Origin: Colletotrichum lupini
Taxonomy: Eukaryota > Ascomycota > Sordariomycetes > Glomerellales > Glomerellaceae
Direction: 5' to 3'
Length of the DNA stretch: 64,000 nt
NCBI RefSeq assembly: GCF_023278565.1
Contig: NC_064682.1
Coordinates: forward strand, 558,001-622,000
Shown piece after piece: positions 20,737 through 33,240 of the stretch (within the stretch, counting starts at the first letter, position 1; each line of letters opens with the position of its first letter). Position numbers and translations under genes: made by a program. The notes under the pieces are model-generated. The model saw only the letters and a program-made list of their open reading frames with translations, was not told the origin of the DNA and ran no database searches.

Positions 20737-23167
20737 ATGTACCGCCCATCAACCGCCTGGGTTCTAGCTATACTCACTTTTGTGACTGGCACCTTGACCG
20801 AAGATGCTTCAGCCAACTACAAAGAGCAGCTCCTGAGTTCTGGCACGGGTTCGTCTCTTGAATGTGCCCTCCTTACTTGATGATGAGCAAACGCTTACAA
20901 ATATGTCAACAGTCAAGCTAGGAGCTTGGCAAGATGCCTATGACAAGGCGTCGGCGCTTGTATCTACGCTCACGACCGAGGAGAAGATTTCAATTGTTGC
21001 AGGTGGTGATGGAGGCAACTGGACCGCGTTACACAACCTTGACTCCGCTACCAACCCTCTTACCTACTTCTACGTCACGACATGGCCCGCCGGTTTGGCG
21101 ATGGCCATGACATGGGACACAGCAGCCGCAGAGGGCCAGGGACATGGCGTTGGCCAGGAATTCAAGGGAAAGGGTATCAACATGGCCTACGGACCTACAC
21201 TGGAACCTCTCGGACGCTCGGCTTGGGGCGGTCGTTCTGGCGAGACGTACGGCGTGGACAGCTATCAGGCTGGAATTATGGCCGGCGCAGTCGTGAAGGG
21301 AATGTCATCTGCTGGTGTGACAGCTAGTGCCAAGCACTTCATCCTCAACGAGCAAGAGACTAATCGCATGAGCACTGGCTCTAGTGGTGGCGGCATGGGA
21401 GGAGGCGGATCTCCTCCTGGTGGATCGACCAACTCGACTTTGACGGCTCGGCAGACATCGTCGACAAACACTACAACGAATGGCACGACATCCTCCGACG
21501 ACTCTGGCTCTTACACCATTACTATTGGTGACAAGGCATTCCATGAGACCTACCTCTGGCCCTTCTACGACACAGTCTACAATGGTATGGGTGGTGCCAT
21601 GTGTGCCATGAACAAGGTTAACGGAACATATTCGTGCGAGAGCCAAGACCTCCTCGCCAAGTATCTCAAAGTTGAGCTCGGGTTCCCTGGCATTGTGTCT
21701 GCCGATGTTAGCGCGCAGAAGACGGGTATCAACGCCGCAAACGCAGGAATGGATCTCGCCTCGAGCAGCTACTGGTCAAACGAGACGCTGGGCGTGGGCC
21801 TCACCAACGGCAGCTTCAGCTCTGAAAGACTCGACGACATGGTGATTCGCAACATGATGGGCTACTTCCACTTGGGGCAGGATAACGGATATCCCAGCCT
21901 AGCGGGCGTAACGGACCGCGTTGACAACCGCGGTAACCACAGCGCGATGGCGAGACAATACGCTGCCGAGTCTATTGCCTTGCTCAAGAATACCAAAGGC
22001 GCGCTCCCGCTGGTCAACAAGTCGAGCATCAGCATCTTCGGTTTCCATGCTGGCCCCCGATACGTGGGCGCAAATACCGCTCTTGGCGTCTACGACGGTG
22101 AACCTTCGACAATGCAAGGCCACATGGCTGTAGTCGGAGGATCCGCCATGGGCTCGCTGGCATATTTGTCCACGCCGCTTCAGCTCTTCAACGAACGTGC
22201 CGCCAAGGATGGCTTCATGCTTCGTTGGTGGCTTAACGATACCTCCGAGACGTCCTTCAGCGGCATGCAGGGCTCCGGCACCGAGCTCACCGAGTCCACC
22301 ACTGGAGTGGCTGAGGACTCGGATGCGTGCATTGTCTTCCTCAATGCCTGGGGCGGCGAGGGTGCCGACCGCACGGAGTTGACCAATGCCGGCCAAGACA
22401 CGCTCGTGAATACCGTCGCCGACGTCTGTAACAACACCATTGTAGTGATAAACACTGTTGGTCCTCGCTTGGTTGATGCCTGGGTTGAGCACGAGAACGT
22501 CACCGGTGTGTTGTATGCTGGAGCACTGGGCCAAGAATCCGGCAACGCAATTGATGACGTTCTCTTCGGCGCAGTCAACCCTTCTGGTAGACTCGTCCAC
22601 ACTATTGCTAAGAATGAGAGCGACTATAACCCGGATACGATGATTAGTGAGACGGAGTTGAACTTGGATTATTCGGATGGCAACTACATCGACTACAAGT
22701 ACTTTGACCAGTACAACATCACGCCTCGGTACGACTACGGATACGGCTTGTCTTATACCACTTTCGAATACTCTTCAGATGTCATGGTTGAAGCCTCCTC
22801 CAAGCTTACCAGCGGATTCGCGACTGGAGACAAGGCAGTCGGTGGCCGCGAGGATCTCTGGGATATTGTGGCAACTGTCTCGACCAGCATTACCAACACT
22901 GGTTCTCTGCAAGGCGCCGAAGTAGCCCAGATGTACATCTCCTTCCCCGAAGCAGCTGGGGAGCCAGTTAGACAGTTGCGTGGGTTTCAGAAGGCTGTGA
23001 TCCGTCCTGGAGAGAAAGCTGACGTAGCTTTCCCTCTGAGACGGAGAGATTTGAGTGTTTGGGATGTTGTCGGACAAGAGTGGAAGGTTGAAAGCGGAGA
23101 GTACGCGATTTACGTTGGCTCTAGCAGTAGGAACCTCAAGTCTCAGGCTACCTTGAGAGTTGACTAA
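20737..23167 (+). CDS. Secreted GH3 beta-glucosidase, 788 aa
   Basis: Exons 20737-20848 and 20913-23167, joined in phase across a 64-nt intron whose donor is weak (GTTCGT). The first ATG starts a signal peptide (MYRPSTAWVLAILTFVTGTL). GH3 landmarks follow: GKGINMAYGPTLEPLGRSAWGGR, SAKHFILNEQETNR (substrate-binding KH..E), the nucleophile block GFPGIVSADVSAQ with Asp about 302 (usual SDW is SADV here), the GH3 C-terminal domain with GQESGNAIDDVLFG and GRLVHTI, then YGYGLSYTTFEY and a fibronectin-III-like end. A Gly/Ser/Thr-rich insertion at about 193-236 (GGGMGGGGSPPGG) is likely a glycosylated loop. Role: release of terminal beta-glucose from oligosaccharides outside the cell; exact specificity unknown. 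Confidence 0.92.
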
Positions 23168-26100
23168 AAGGGTGGATGGAGTATTTTCATCTAGTTGTTA
23201 TGCACATGTCTATATCTTGTATTCACAATGGCAGTGCCCAAAGCTCAATCTCAATAAGTACGTTTAGCTCGGTTCCCATCTCTTTGGTCTCTAGACACCA
23301 AGGATTATTCAATATTTTGATGAGAAATCTGTTCTTGAATTCTCTCAATAACCTACCTGCCCATTTTGATATGGTCTTGCGGTATGCTTGTCACCCGATG
23401 CTGATTGCTGATGCGGCCACTGACCTACCAACTGTCGCTATCGACCAAGCTCTGCTTGAAATACCATAGAACTCAACATGTGATGATTGGTGAAAAGCCT
23501 CGCCCTCGGAGAACAGAGAGTCAGTCGGGTTGTCTAACATCAGTTTTCAGCTCGCAGGCTGCAGCAGTCTAGGAAGATGAACGGTTCTGATTTCACCTCA
23601 GGGGTATAGTTACAGCATTAAGTTCCATTGATGAAATATGCACTCCTATCCATGGTTGTATGACAGCTCCTATGCCATGGACCTATGACATTCTTTCTTA
23701 ATGTCATGTCCTCAAACTATAGAGATAAAGTCATATTCCAGCTTGGAATTATCTCTCAACTCAAGTGATAGACTGAATTAGGGATTCAAAGGCGCACGTT
23801 GTGAAGGGGTTTGCATTCCGTCTACAACTCGCCACTGCATGAGAGGAAAAGCTTCTGCTTGCCACGCCTCAAATTCATCACCCGAAATCCCGAGCTGGTC
23901 TTGCTACGGCTATTTCTCTCTCCATACGTGGCCAAGGCAACGTGATCACATCATCTACACATCTCACTTTAACGAAGCGCGCGGCTTCAAGAAGACTGAT
24001 ATCAAACTCCTGGAATAATGACCAAACAGAGATATCGCTCGTTAGGCAAAGAACCGAGGTGTGACAAGTTGAACTTGATTGGATTGCGCTGTCATAACCC
24101 CAGCTTGACGCCTCATCACCATTGTGTCACGATCACATCAATTGAGCGAGTCCTGAGCTGTCACAAATAAGCTGTCAGCATCCATGATGCCTGTGCCTCT
24201 ACGAAAAAGCCCCCATACAGGTAGCTTGGGTCTTGTGATCGACATCCCGCAGAGCTAGATGCTTGCTCAAGTGCCTTGCGAGACTGGGCAAGTTTGTGGC
24301 TGACTGACAAGCCGGGCGATGGATAGAGTTCTCACGTAAGATATCCCCTCCATCGACTACGCAATCTTGGTTCTCCTCCTGTGAGGTACATGGTAGGCTA
24401 TGCACCCCAAAAAGCGACACCATTGCCAGTGTTTCAAGCCCACTCACAAGCACTTCTATATATCATGCCGCGTAATGACTCCATTCTTATCATGAAACGG
24501 CCGAATTCTCATGTCAGCAGAGTCACGGCGAGGGAAAAGCCATCACGATCCCACTGCCGTCTTGGCTTGCAGAATAGGTGACGACAGATCGAAAGAAGGG
24601 GAAGTAGGTGTGCAAGCCTATCTCCTCTCCCAGACCCGGCGCCATCGTGCTGACAAGCTGACAAAATGTGGAATCTAGAATCAACGAAATCGCATCGTAA
24701 CCCTGTCACCCGCCGTGGGATCCCTAGCCTACACCAATGCCGGTTTCTGATCCCCGGTGTCAAACGCAACTTGAGCTTTTCCCTATGCCTACATGTAGTG
24801 TCAAGATTATCCTGGCTTGAATTGTGAGGTACTTGAATGGCTTCCGAGCGCCAAGTCCGAGGCGTCCAATGAGTCACAGTGACTCGTAAGCAGAGATGCT
24901 CGCTAAAGCAGGCGTCTGGATCCCAGCAGTTTCGAACGGCATCACACAGAAGTGGCGTAATTGTTTGAAAGCTCGCTTCTCGAACAACGTGATATCACGA
25001 TAAACTATCGACATGTTTTGTGGTTTTCATGAAGAACCGCCACAGGGGCTGTTGTTCTCAAGTATACAAAAGTCAACCACAATGTGAAGTCTATGGCGGT
25101 GAAGACCTCAACTAAGCATCAGTCATGTGACATTTAACGGAAGTGGAACGTCTGATGATCATGACCTGCTGACTATTCATCTTCCGCGGAGACTAAGAAC
25201 CACAAAACCAACGATAACAACGAGCTCGGTGAAGATATCACATCTCCCAGCCCACTGGCAAACGATATACAAACACTATGTACCTTCAGCAAAACCATTC
25301 AGCATCTCTGTCTCACAGCTAAAGATGGGCCAGCCTATAAATCCGAAATTCCGGCAGGCAAAATGATCAGCACCCACTCCCGCATCAGAGTGACCGCTAG
25401 AGTTCACTCGTACCTCCTTTGCCTCTCGCCCCCTCGTTTCTCTTCCGCCCCCTGTATTCCTCACAATTCCCCATTATGATGCTGCATGGCACTTACACCC
25501 CTCCGAGCCATGCGCTATGCACTCTACCTCGACACCGAGGCGCGAGCTTCGCGACTGTAGACACGCCTGTGGCGTGAAGGATCGCGATTGGCTCACCCCC
25601 TCCCTCGTCCGGATGCAATCTTCGTCAATCCCATGTAAGAGCTATGGTCTGTTGCGCAACTTCTATCTCAGCTGGGTACGGGAAGTGGACGGGATGGCAT
25701 AGAGCTTAGAAGGGAAAGAGTGTGAGCCTCACACCAACTCTAGTTCACCCCCCCTCCCCCTGCAACGGACAAGACTCTTCCTCCTGTAGGTCTGCTGCAT
25801 CGCCTAGGGGTGTTGTGAAGGTTTCGTATGTAAAGTTTGGCGTCACAGGAGAGCCCACCTCAATGCTGGAGAAGCCAACGGTGATCGACTTGCCAAAGTC
25901 TTGTAAAACTTGGCAGGCGTTGAGGGTGTTAGTTTGGCTCAGGAACTGGGATTTCTCGAGGCAGTATCCAAGCTCTTACCCAACCACGGTCTAGGACTTT
26001 TCGGTGACAGAGCTAAAAAGGCAACAAAAGCCACGCGAGGCTTCCAGCAAACCAAGACTCTATGTCCCCATGTCTAGACCACCACATAGCCGTAAGGCTG

Positions 26101-28507
26101 GCACTGTTCAAGGTGGTTGGCCTGACTAGTCTATAGATCAGCAGCAAGTGCCGCTTGCAGGCCCGATGGTTGAGATAGGCTGATTGTACCCGACAGAGGC
26201 TCAGAGAGCCGGACTGACAAGTGCCCTCAAAGTCCCATCAAGCCTTTGCTGACCGCTCGACCAGGGCAGATTTTGGATCTTTGCCCAGTTAAGTGGCGGT
26301 TTCGAGTTATGAGGGACCGAAGGCTTGAGCTTCGTGCGAGGCGTACCGTAATTCTGACGATAGTGATTACGCCAGGGCCACTAGATATGCCTATCTGATT
26401 TGCCTCGAGGTAGGATCAATCAACAAAGTTCGGCACCGCGAGAGCGCCAAATACAGACACAGCATCGGCACTGTCACTGTAGCTGTGCATCTCACGCAGC
26501 CTGGCATATTTGCTGCCCTGTAGCCAGGGCCTGAATCAGGGGGCTCAAACCAGAAGGCTTTCTGCAACCATGCAGTTAGCATACATGTACTTACGGTGCC
26601 TACATGCACCCTGGAGAGTCCCGCCTCTATCTTCGTCTGCAGCATTCATACCTTCGTATGAGCCTACGCCCGCTGCCCCTTGCCGATGTCAGCGTGCGTA
26701 TGCATGTCTGTGGCGGCCGCCCGAGGCAGAAAGCACTAGTCGACAACTCGACGTTGGTTTGAGCGGGCTTTGGGCCCTCCCCGTTTCGTATTGCCCGAAT
26801 AAGCAAATTGCCCTGATCCTGTACATGCTCACTCGCGGCACTTACCGTTGCCATGGCTTTGCAAATTGCAGGGATCCATTTCTCCATGCCCCGAGGATTT
26901 ACGGAGAGATGACTGGAACCTCATAAGCAGGTTGTAGGCTGGGAAGTACCGGTAATATGGAGGGGCTGGAGTAGTGTAAGCCACGCCCAGCTTGAGAGGC
27001 AGAATTGGCCTTGTAGGAGCCTCATCACACCCTTCAATATTCATGAACTGTTAATTCGCCTGTTGGTAGAAGCTAAGCTACGGCTTCTCGAATCATGAAG
27101 AAGTAAGTTGCAGGAGGGATTTAGCAGACGTATTAAGCGCTAGCTACGTTATGCACCAAACGCTCGGGAGAGACTTCTAAAACAGGAACTCTTCGCAGCA
27201 GTGCTCACCAAGGCGTGTCGATTGATCGCCATCCGATTGACATCGGGTAGCACGCGGATCCAGCAGTCCGTGTCAGCCCTAATCTTCTCTTGGACGGAGA
27301 TGCATGCCGCCTACCGTCTACTGTAGGATGTTGGGGGTGTTTCTTTGGCCTTGTGGACCACGACGAACGTCTCGGCAGCATACATTCCCAGTCTCCCAGT
27401 AGTGTCTCGGGAAGATACCACCATCAACACCATTTCCTGCAGGTTGGGGCGGCCTGTGCCATCCTCGCTTGCTGCTTCATGGAACTCCAGCTGTCTCCTT
27501 CACGCCACACAAGTGCCTTGTCAGGCCTAGTGCTGACATGCGTCATGGCTTACGCTGCCGGGCAAACTTTGCGTGTGTCCCCCTCTCCTCGGGCCTCGAA
27601 CGAATCAGGGCGTATAGAGATTCGCAGTATGCACTGCATTGAGATGGCCAAGACGAAATCAGTGGAGGATATATGATCAAATTGTGCTGTTGGCAACATA
27701 GAGGGTTCCATCGCCGTGGGGCGGCATCTTCGGCCTTTAGTCGTCCGCGTGATCCTATCGCCGGCTTCCTTCGTCGACCCGACAGCAAGGGCCCAAACAA
27801 CATAAATCTACCCAATTGACCCCAGTTGTGCATCCTTCGAGCATCGAGGTTAGCGGGGTAAACCGAATCATCGTGGGTTTTCTCCCTCGGAAGTCCCTAG
27901 TCCTTCGGCAAACAGCCGCTATGATCCTCCGCGCCAGATCGAAGCTCTGGATCTCTGGAGTAATCCTTGGCTTGGCCAGTGAGAAGTTGCCAGGTCTCAT
28001 AGTCACACGCCCATGATCGCCGCCAAGGATACTGACGGAAGTGCCCTCCACGGCAGCTTGTGGTTCCCCAGCAACTCGCCGGCCCACCAAGGCCACTACA
28101 GTCGTCTTACCTGCATATAGGTAAACCAAGTCGCGACCAAAGAGACGTAAATGAACCAATGACGAGCTGTTCCTTGGACAATGATGTCTTTTCCCCTAGT
28201 GGAATGCAACCTCGAAGCGTTGTCCGCACGAGAAAAGATGACAGCCGGTGCCGACTCCAGATAGAGAGAGCTAATGCAGCAGGACTGATTAGAACAGAAA
28301 TTGCTTTAGAATCCCTGTCCTAGTAATGGGTACCATCTTGACTTGGGGGTATATACAGACGAGTAGGTATATGAGGACAGGCTGGTCCGGGTGGTGGCAT
28401 GGAGAATCATGTGCTCCGAGTGGGCTGACGGTCATGAAATGGCTGCGGAACCGGCGATTGTGCTTGTACTGCGGTCTCGTCTTTCGGGCTTCGGTGGTGA
28501 ATATCTC
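23168..28507. other. 5.3-kb gene-poor interval of normal composition
   Basis: Not AT-rich and not RIP-like, but no frame longer than about 140 codons and none with recognisable motifs; overlapping frames on both strands look random. I see no tRNA signature, terminal repeats or tandem arrays. It could hold noncoding RNA, multi-intron small genes or decayed sequence. Confidence 0.4.
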
Positions 28508-29256
28508 TCAACTACCCGGCATGCCTTTCGGAACTGATGGAAATAGATTTGGTTGCTGAAGACGTTCCCGGTTCCTCTTTGCGATCTCCATTTGTCGCTT
28601 CTTCTCAAGTCGGGCTCCGAAGAAGTTCCTAAGCCGTGTTAGCTGAAGCCAACTTTGTTCATATAGCACGCCAAAAGAGCTCATACTTTTGAAGTGCGAA
28701 TACGCGTGGCTCCTCTTCCGCGGCCGGAGATGGCGTTTCGGTGCCGTCCTTGAAGTTTGTTAGCCGATATCCCAAGAAACCAGTCTTCCGATAGACTCAA
28801 GAAGCAACAAGCGGGATATCAAAGAGCTTGCCTTGACGCTGTCTTCCTTCTTCTCGTCCTCTGTCTTTTTGTCGTCCTTGTCTTTCTCTTTCTCCTTGTC
28901 TTTGTCTTTCTCTTTCTCCTTGTCCTTCTCTTCTTTTTCCTTCTTCTTCTTTTGTTTGTCTTCGTACTCCTTCTTCACACGCGCAACCTCGTCCTCGAGA
29001 GCCTTCTTCTTCTTCGCTTCAACGGCCTCTTTGTCGATGATAGGTGAGCAGAAGTTCTTGTCTTTCAGATGACTGGGGCAAACGTAGAAAAAGTCCTAAA
29101 GATCGAGTTAGCTGCGCATTTCAGGGAAGAAACTATGGGCTTTACCTTATTTTCGGGAGCGACCAGGACGCTACTTGTGGCACGGTAGCAGACATCGCAG
29201 CCCTTGGCCGCCGTTTCCGCGACCTTGCGGTGAGTGTAGATATTGGAGAATGACAT
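28508..29256 (-). CDS. VFA1: Vps4-associated protein 1 (Vfa1), 185 aa
   Basis: Four exons on the minus strand: 29256-29146, 29095-28832, 28748-28687, 28628-28508. Phases agree and total 185 aa. The N-terminus has a Cys/His cluster: CDVCY (Cys20, Cys23), FFYVCPSHLKDKNFC (Cys43, His46, Cys53), the Vfa1 zinc-binding signature. The middle is a very charged Lys/Glu/Asp helix (KEKDKDKEKEKDK), and the end is NFFGARLEKKRQMEIAKRNRERL ... NLFPSVPKGMP, the conserved C-terminus. In yeast Vfa1 binds and stimulates the ESCRT-III disassembly ATPase Vps4 at endosomes. Intron 2 (28749-28831) appears to use a GC donor (CAAG|GCAAGC) and AAG acceptor after a GCTAAC branch site; reading through it meets a stop. 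A GT donor 6 bases upstream is the alternative. Confidence 0.88.
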
Positions 29257-30406
29257 GGTATCGCTCAGCAGGGTATGATTATTTGGGAAGATTAGGGTGC
29301 TGTTGAAGGCTCGGTATTCAAAGCCTACCCCATGGGCGGAACTGGCGTTAGCAAGACTCGAGGTTGGAGGTGCAAAGTCCGTGATGTTGCCTGACCTCCG
29401 AGGAAAGGAAGCTGTGGGGCACCCGGCAGTGACTTACCTAATGTGCTGGTGACAGCAGACGAGTGGAAACCGCGGGGTCAAGATGCGCGCCAAATCAGTG
29501 CCACTGCATTTGGGGCCTTGGGCGCATCCTCCACTGTGACGTCGCATCTTTCAGGGGCAGCCAGGGGAATGCAAGTTCCCCAAGGATGGTCCAAGCTCCC
29601 TTAGCTGGCGATAAGGAAAAAGATAAGACAAGGCTGACCTCGCACCTGTATTTTTTTTCTCCCTTCACTGCGACTTAACTTCTGATGATCAAATACCTAT
29701 GCTATTATGAACGAGCTCCTCTACGCAGTATTACCAACTTGCTTTGCTTTCCCTCAAGCTAATCTGGAATATGTCTCACACCTATATCCAGCTGGCGAAG
29801 TAAGGATACTGGAAATAACAACAATGATGTAAGGTTCTTGGGCAACTGCTGTTGTGGTGGTCGGAAGCATGGAATTGGCAATGAGAAACGACCACCATAC
29901 TTTGGAAATTGTAGATATTGGAGAAATATTGGGATGACCAAACATACCTATGCTGAACTATCAGAGTACCATGGTCCACAGGGCTCGAGGTGTTTGACAA
30001 TTAGGGCCGTAAATGCCGAGTATTGCCATCGCTTTTGTCTCCTTGAACCTTGAAGACTCGACTGAATCAGTGGCCCCTCGTAAGAAAAGGGGCGCTGCCC
30101 GCCCCGAGTGTTCGCCATACAAATTGCTATAGGCCTGTTACCGCCGCATTATGTAAGTCCGTGCCGCAGTGCACCAGGAACAGCCGCTTCAGCAAACAGC
30201 CGCCAGCTTCAACACGTCACATCACATAATTTTTTATCGACGTCGCGTCGAGACAGAGAAAACAATCCGGAAACTTCACTACATTCAAAGGGACGCTTTC
30301 CTCTACCCAGACATTTCGAATCAGCCGCCATCTCGTTAATTTCATCGAACCCATCATCAAGAAGACACCGAATTTCTGGGACAGAAAACAAATATTTCAC
30401 CAAAAA
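29257..30406. promoter_or_regulatory. Shared upstream region of divergent VFA1 and RTT106
   Basis: 1.15 kb between two start codons pointing apart, so it must hold both promoters. No coding frame found. RTT106 initiates in the favourable context CCAAAAAATGG. Confidence 0.5.
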
Positions 30407-31914
30407 ATGGTTGCCGGCCTCGACAGCCAGCGGCTGGAAGCCGTCTTCCAGTCGCGACCCGACATCTTGCAGGGCATTCAAAAGGCAGCCAGTACTACCC
30501 TCCGTTCCAATTGCGCAGTTTTCTTTTCTTGAAGTCTCAAATGCTGATTCTCGACTACTCAGACACACCTGATCGAGTCGCATTGTTCAACAATATCGCG
30601 AGCTTCGTTCACGAGCAGATCAACGGACCCGAACCGGCATCGAAACGCAGACGGATAGAAGAAGGCCCTACGAACGGTTTCAAGGCGTCTAACACAAACG
30701 GGGTGGCTGCAAAGCCTGTACCGAAAAGCATCGGGACCGGAAACGCTGCCGATGAAGAGGTTCTCCTTGTGATCAAGGAGATTTCCGTCTCCGTGCCCCA
30801 GCGCAAGAAGTACGAGCTCTGCTTCACGGCGAACTTCTTTTACGCGCGGTTACCGAATACCACTGCACCCGTCGAGGGCATCATCTACGCTTGGGATGAC
30901 ATTGGTGCGTCTCCAACCGCACAGGAACGTAACATCCCAGCCAAGCTAACTTGCGCTTCAGAGTACCTCTTCTGCCTCCCCGTACCCGAGAAGACTCAGG
31001 TGCAGCACAACTACGTCCTGTTTCCCCGTGGAACATGCCTCCCGACGAAAACCTCACCCGAGAAGGAAGCTCTGGTATTCACAGTGCCTGCCACAGCCCC
31101 CAAGCCCGGCACCATCGAAGGCCCGAAAGCGAACGCTGCATCAGCAGTCTCCGACACCTACCGTGGCCTCTTTGATTGGGCGTTGACGACACACCTCAGC
31201 TCCGCCGGCAATCCTGCCGAAATCGTCGCAGCCGATCCCAACATCTTCCACAGCCTCGTCCGCCAGCCGCACAGACCGAATGAGAAGGCGGTACACGTCA
31301 AGGCCTTCCGCGGCTCCAAAGACGGATACCTCTTCTTCCTTCCCAATGGCATTCTCTACGGCTTCAAAAAGCCTCTAGTATTTCTGCCCGTCGACCGCAT
31401 TGTGGCCATGAGCTACACAAGCGTTCTGCAGCGTACATTCAACATCGTGGTGGAGGTGTTCACCGAGGGTGACGCCACCGAGGAGATTGAGTTCGGCATG
31501 TTGGACCAGGAAGACTACGGCGGCATCGACGAGTCCTATGTCAAGCGCCACGGACTGCAGGACCGCAGTATGGCGGAGCAGAGGAAGGCGAAGATGGAGC
31601 TGACTGAGAACCTGAAGAAGAAGGGTGCAAACGCCGACGCTGATGCCAATGGAGACGCGGAAGCAAACGGCATGACGGAGCTCCAGAAGGCTCATCTTGA
31701 GGCTGAGCAGGCGCTCCAGGAGGATGAAGATGAAGACGAAGAAGACTATGACCCTGGCAGCGAGGGAGAGAGCGAGGGCTCTGGGTCGAGCGACGATGAT
31801 GACGACGACGACGATGACGATGATGAAGATGACGATGCCGGGGAAGAAGGCGAAAATGGTGACGAGGAGATGGGTGAAGGTGAAGGTGAAGGTGAAGGCG
31901 AGGAAGAGAAGTGA
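30407..31914 (+). CDS. RTT106: Histone chaperone Rtt106, 478 aa
   Basis: Exons 30407-30491 and 30563-31914 with a 71-nt intron (CCA|GTACTA ... CTCAG); the splice gives [17 protein letters not shown] in phase. The N-terminus ([17 protein letters not shown]) and SFVHEQI form the dimerisation region. Tandem PH-like domains follow at about 85-350, including [41 protein letters not shown] and [23 protein letters not shown] text ([11 protein letters not shown]). The C-terminal 70 residues are almost all Asp, Glu and Gly, a histone-binding acidic tail with an unbroken run of Asp at about residue 440. Rtt106 deposits acetylated H3-H4 during replication-coupled nucleosome assembly and heterochromatin maintenance. 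A KRRRIEE stretch near 55 is a likely nuclear signal. Confidence 0.93.
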
Positions 31915-32625
31915 GTTGCTAGGAGTCATGTGTGTTCAAGATGAGGCCGTTGTAGGATCTCGCTGTTACGGCTTGTGATCATGATAAAGGTGTACGATAG
32001 AGACGTCGGTCGTTGAATCGACTCCAGAGCATAGGCGCCCTCATACTGGATACCCGAGGGTTCAAGGTGAATCCACGTACAGCAATGCAACAACGGTGGA
32101 ATCCACAGCCGTCTCTTAAACGCTGCACTTCCACTGGCTTGTAAATTACGGACACGAGGAAGAGAAGCTGTATTCTCCAGTTTCTTACGAAGACACAGAA
32201 GCTCTGCAGGTCCTGAGTCAGCGAACACGGAACGCTAAAACATCCCATGTCAACTGAATTGACAGCCCTCCTAATAGACATCCAGAACGGCCGACTTGAG
32301 CCGAATACCTACTCCGTTACCTCTCACCCGATTTTTCAAAGATGTGCATACGGCAAAGTGCGATGAGTGTAGACACAGGCACTGAACCTTGCTTCACTTG
32401 TCTTACGAATGCGCATGGCTCAGGAAACTTTAATGAAGCTTACATTCAGGCACAAAATTCCTCTGATGAGAAGGTTCGGATCAAGGTAGCCTTTGTCTGG
32501 AGCATGTTAATAATGATATTGAATCCAAAGAGATATAAGAGAAAGCACTCGGTGCCTAGCTGCTCGTTCATGTAAGCTCTGCCTACTCATTCTCTGTATA
32601 TATTCATACTTCTTGATTGCTTACC
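31915..32625. other. Intergenic region
   Basis: Contains the RTT106 3' region and the promoter of the secreted His/Cys-rich gene (TATATATTC near 32598). A 77-codon frame at 32342-32575 has no recognisable feature and was not called. Confidence 0.4.
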
Positions 32626-33240
32626 ATGATGAAGGCTACAATTCTTTGTCTGGCGTTCTTCCTGGCCTCATCAGCAGCCATCGCCATTCCCACCAAGACA
32701 GCCGTTGCCACAGCCTCCGTCCAGACGCCCACATCATTCAACGTCACCAACGTTCCGCCGCCTACAGGGGGCGATCGAGATCATGGCCAAGATGGCGAGA
32801 AAGGCAACCTCGCGCCCTGGGAACAATCGTTCTGTTCTATGAAACACCATCACGAAACAAAGTCATCACATCATAAGATGAAGCATCCCGCACATCTAGG
32901 GGGGAAAGACACCAAGGGCAATCAAGCGCCAAATTGGCAGCACTGCAAGAAACATCTCGACAAGCATCTGCCTCCCAAAAAGTCGCCTAGAAGCTTAGCA
33001 GGAACAAACGGGACACGGGCATCCTCAGCGGAAGGTCATGGAGGTCAAAAGGAGCATGAGGGCCACAAGGGTCACAGGAGTCATGGGGAATGCTTCAAGA
33101 AGTGCGTTGGGTTCAAGATACCCTTCATCTCGAAGCTGATACCCGAGGGCATGATGGAACCTGTCTGCGAGGGTATCTGTGGATGCAAGGGTTCTGAGCA
33201 ATGTAAGGGTAAAGACTCGGGAGGCGAGGAGGAGCCGTAG
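32626..33240 (+). CDS. Small secreted His- and Cys-rich protein, 204 aa, unknown function
   Basis: Intronless. Tandem ATGs at 32626 and 32629 (TTACCATGATGAAG) precede a clear signal peptide (MMKATILCLAFFLASSAAIA). The mature chain has eight Cys (SFCSM, QHCKK, ECFKKC, then VCEGICGCKGSEQC) and His clusters (KHHHETKSSHHKMKH; EGHGGQKEHEGHKGHRSHGE). Eight Cys suggest four disulfides; the His clusters suggest metal binding. I do not recognise the family. Features fit a secreted effector-like or metal-handling protein, which is inference. The TAG stop at 33238-33240 is followed by 51 further open codons in the same frame (see findings), so the C-terminus may be shortened by mutation. Confidence 0.72.
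   Translation: MMKATILCLAFFLASSAAIAIPTKTAVATASVQTPTSFNVTNVPPPTGGDRDHGQDGEKGNLAPWEQSFCSMKHHHETKSSHHKMKHPAHLGGKDTKGNQAPNWQHCKKHLDKHLPPKKSPRSLAGTNGTRASSAEGHGGQKEHEGHKGHRSHGECFKKCVGFKIPFISKLIPEGMMEPVCEGICGCKGSEQCKGKDSGGEEEP

Noticed and set aside
21899..22600. 233-codon minus-strand frame opposite GH3
   Set aside because: Antisense shadow of a GC-rich coding region; no recognisable protein.
31375..31929. Hydrophobic minus-strand frame opposite RTT106
   Set aside because: Arises from the antisense of the Asp/Glu codon run; not a membrane protein gene.
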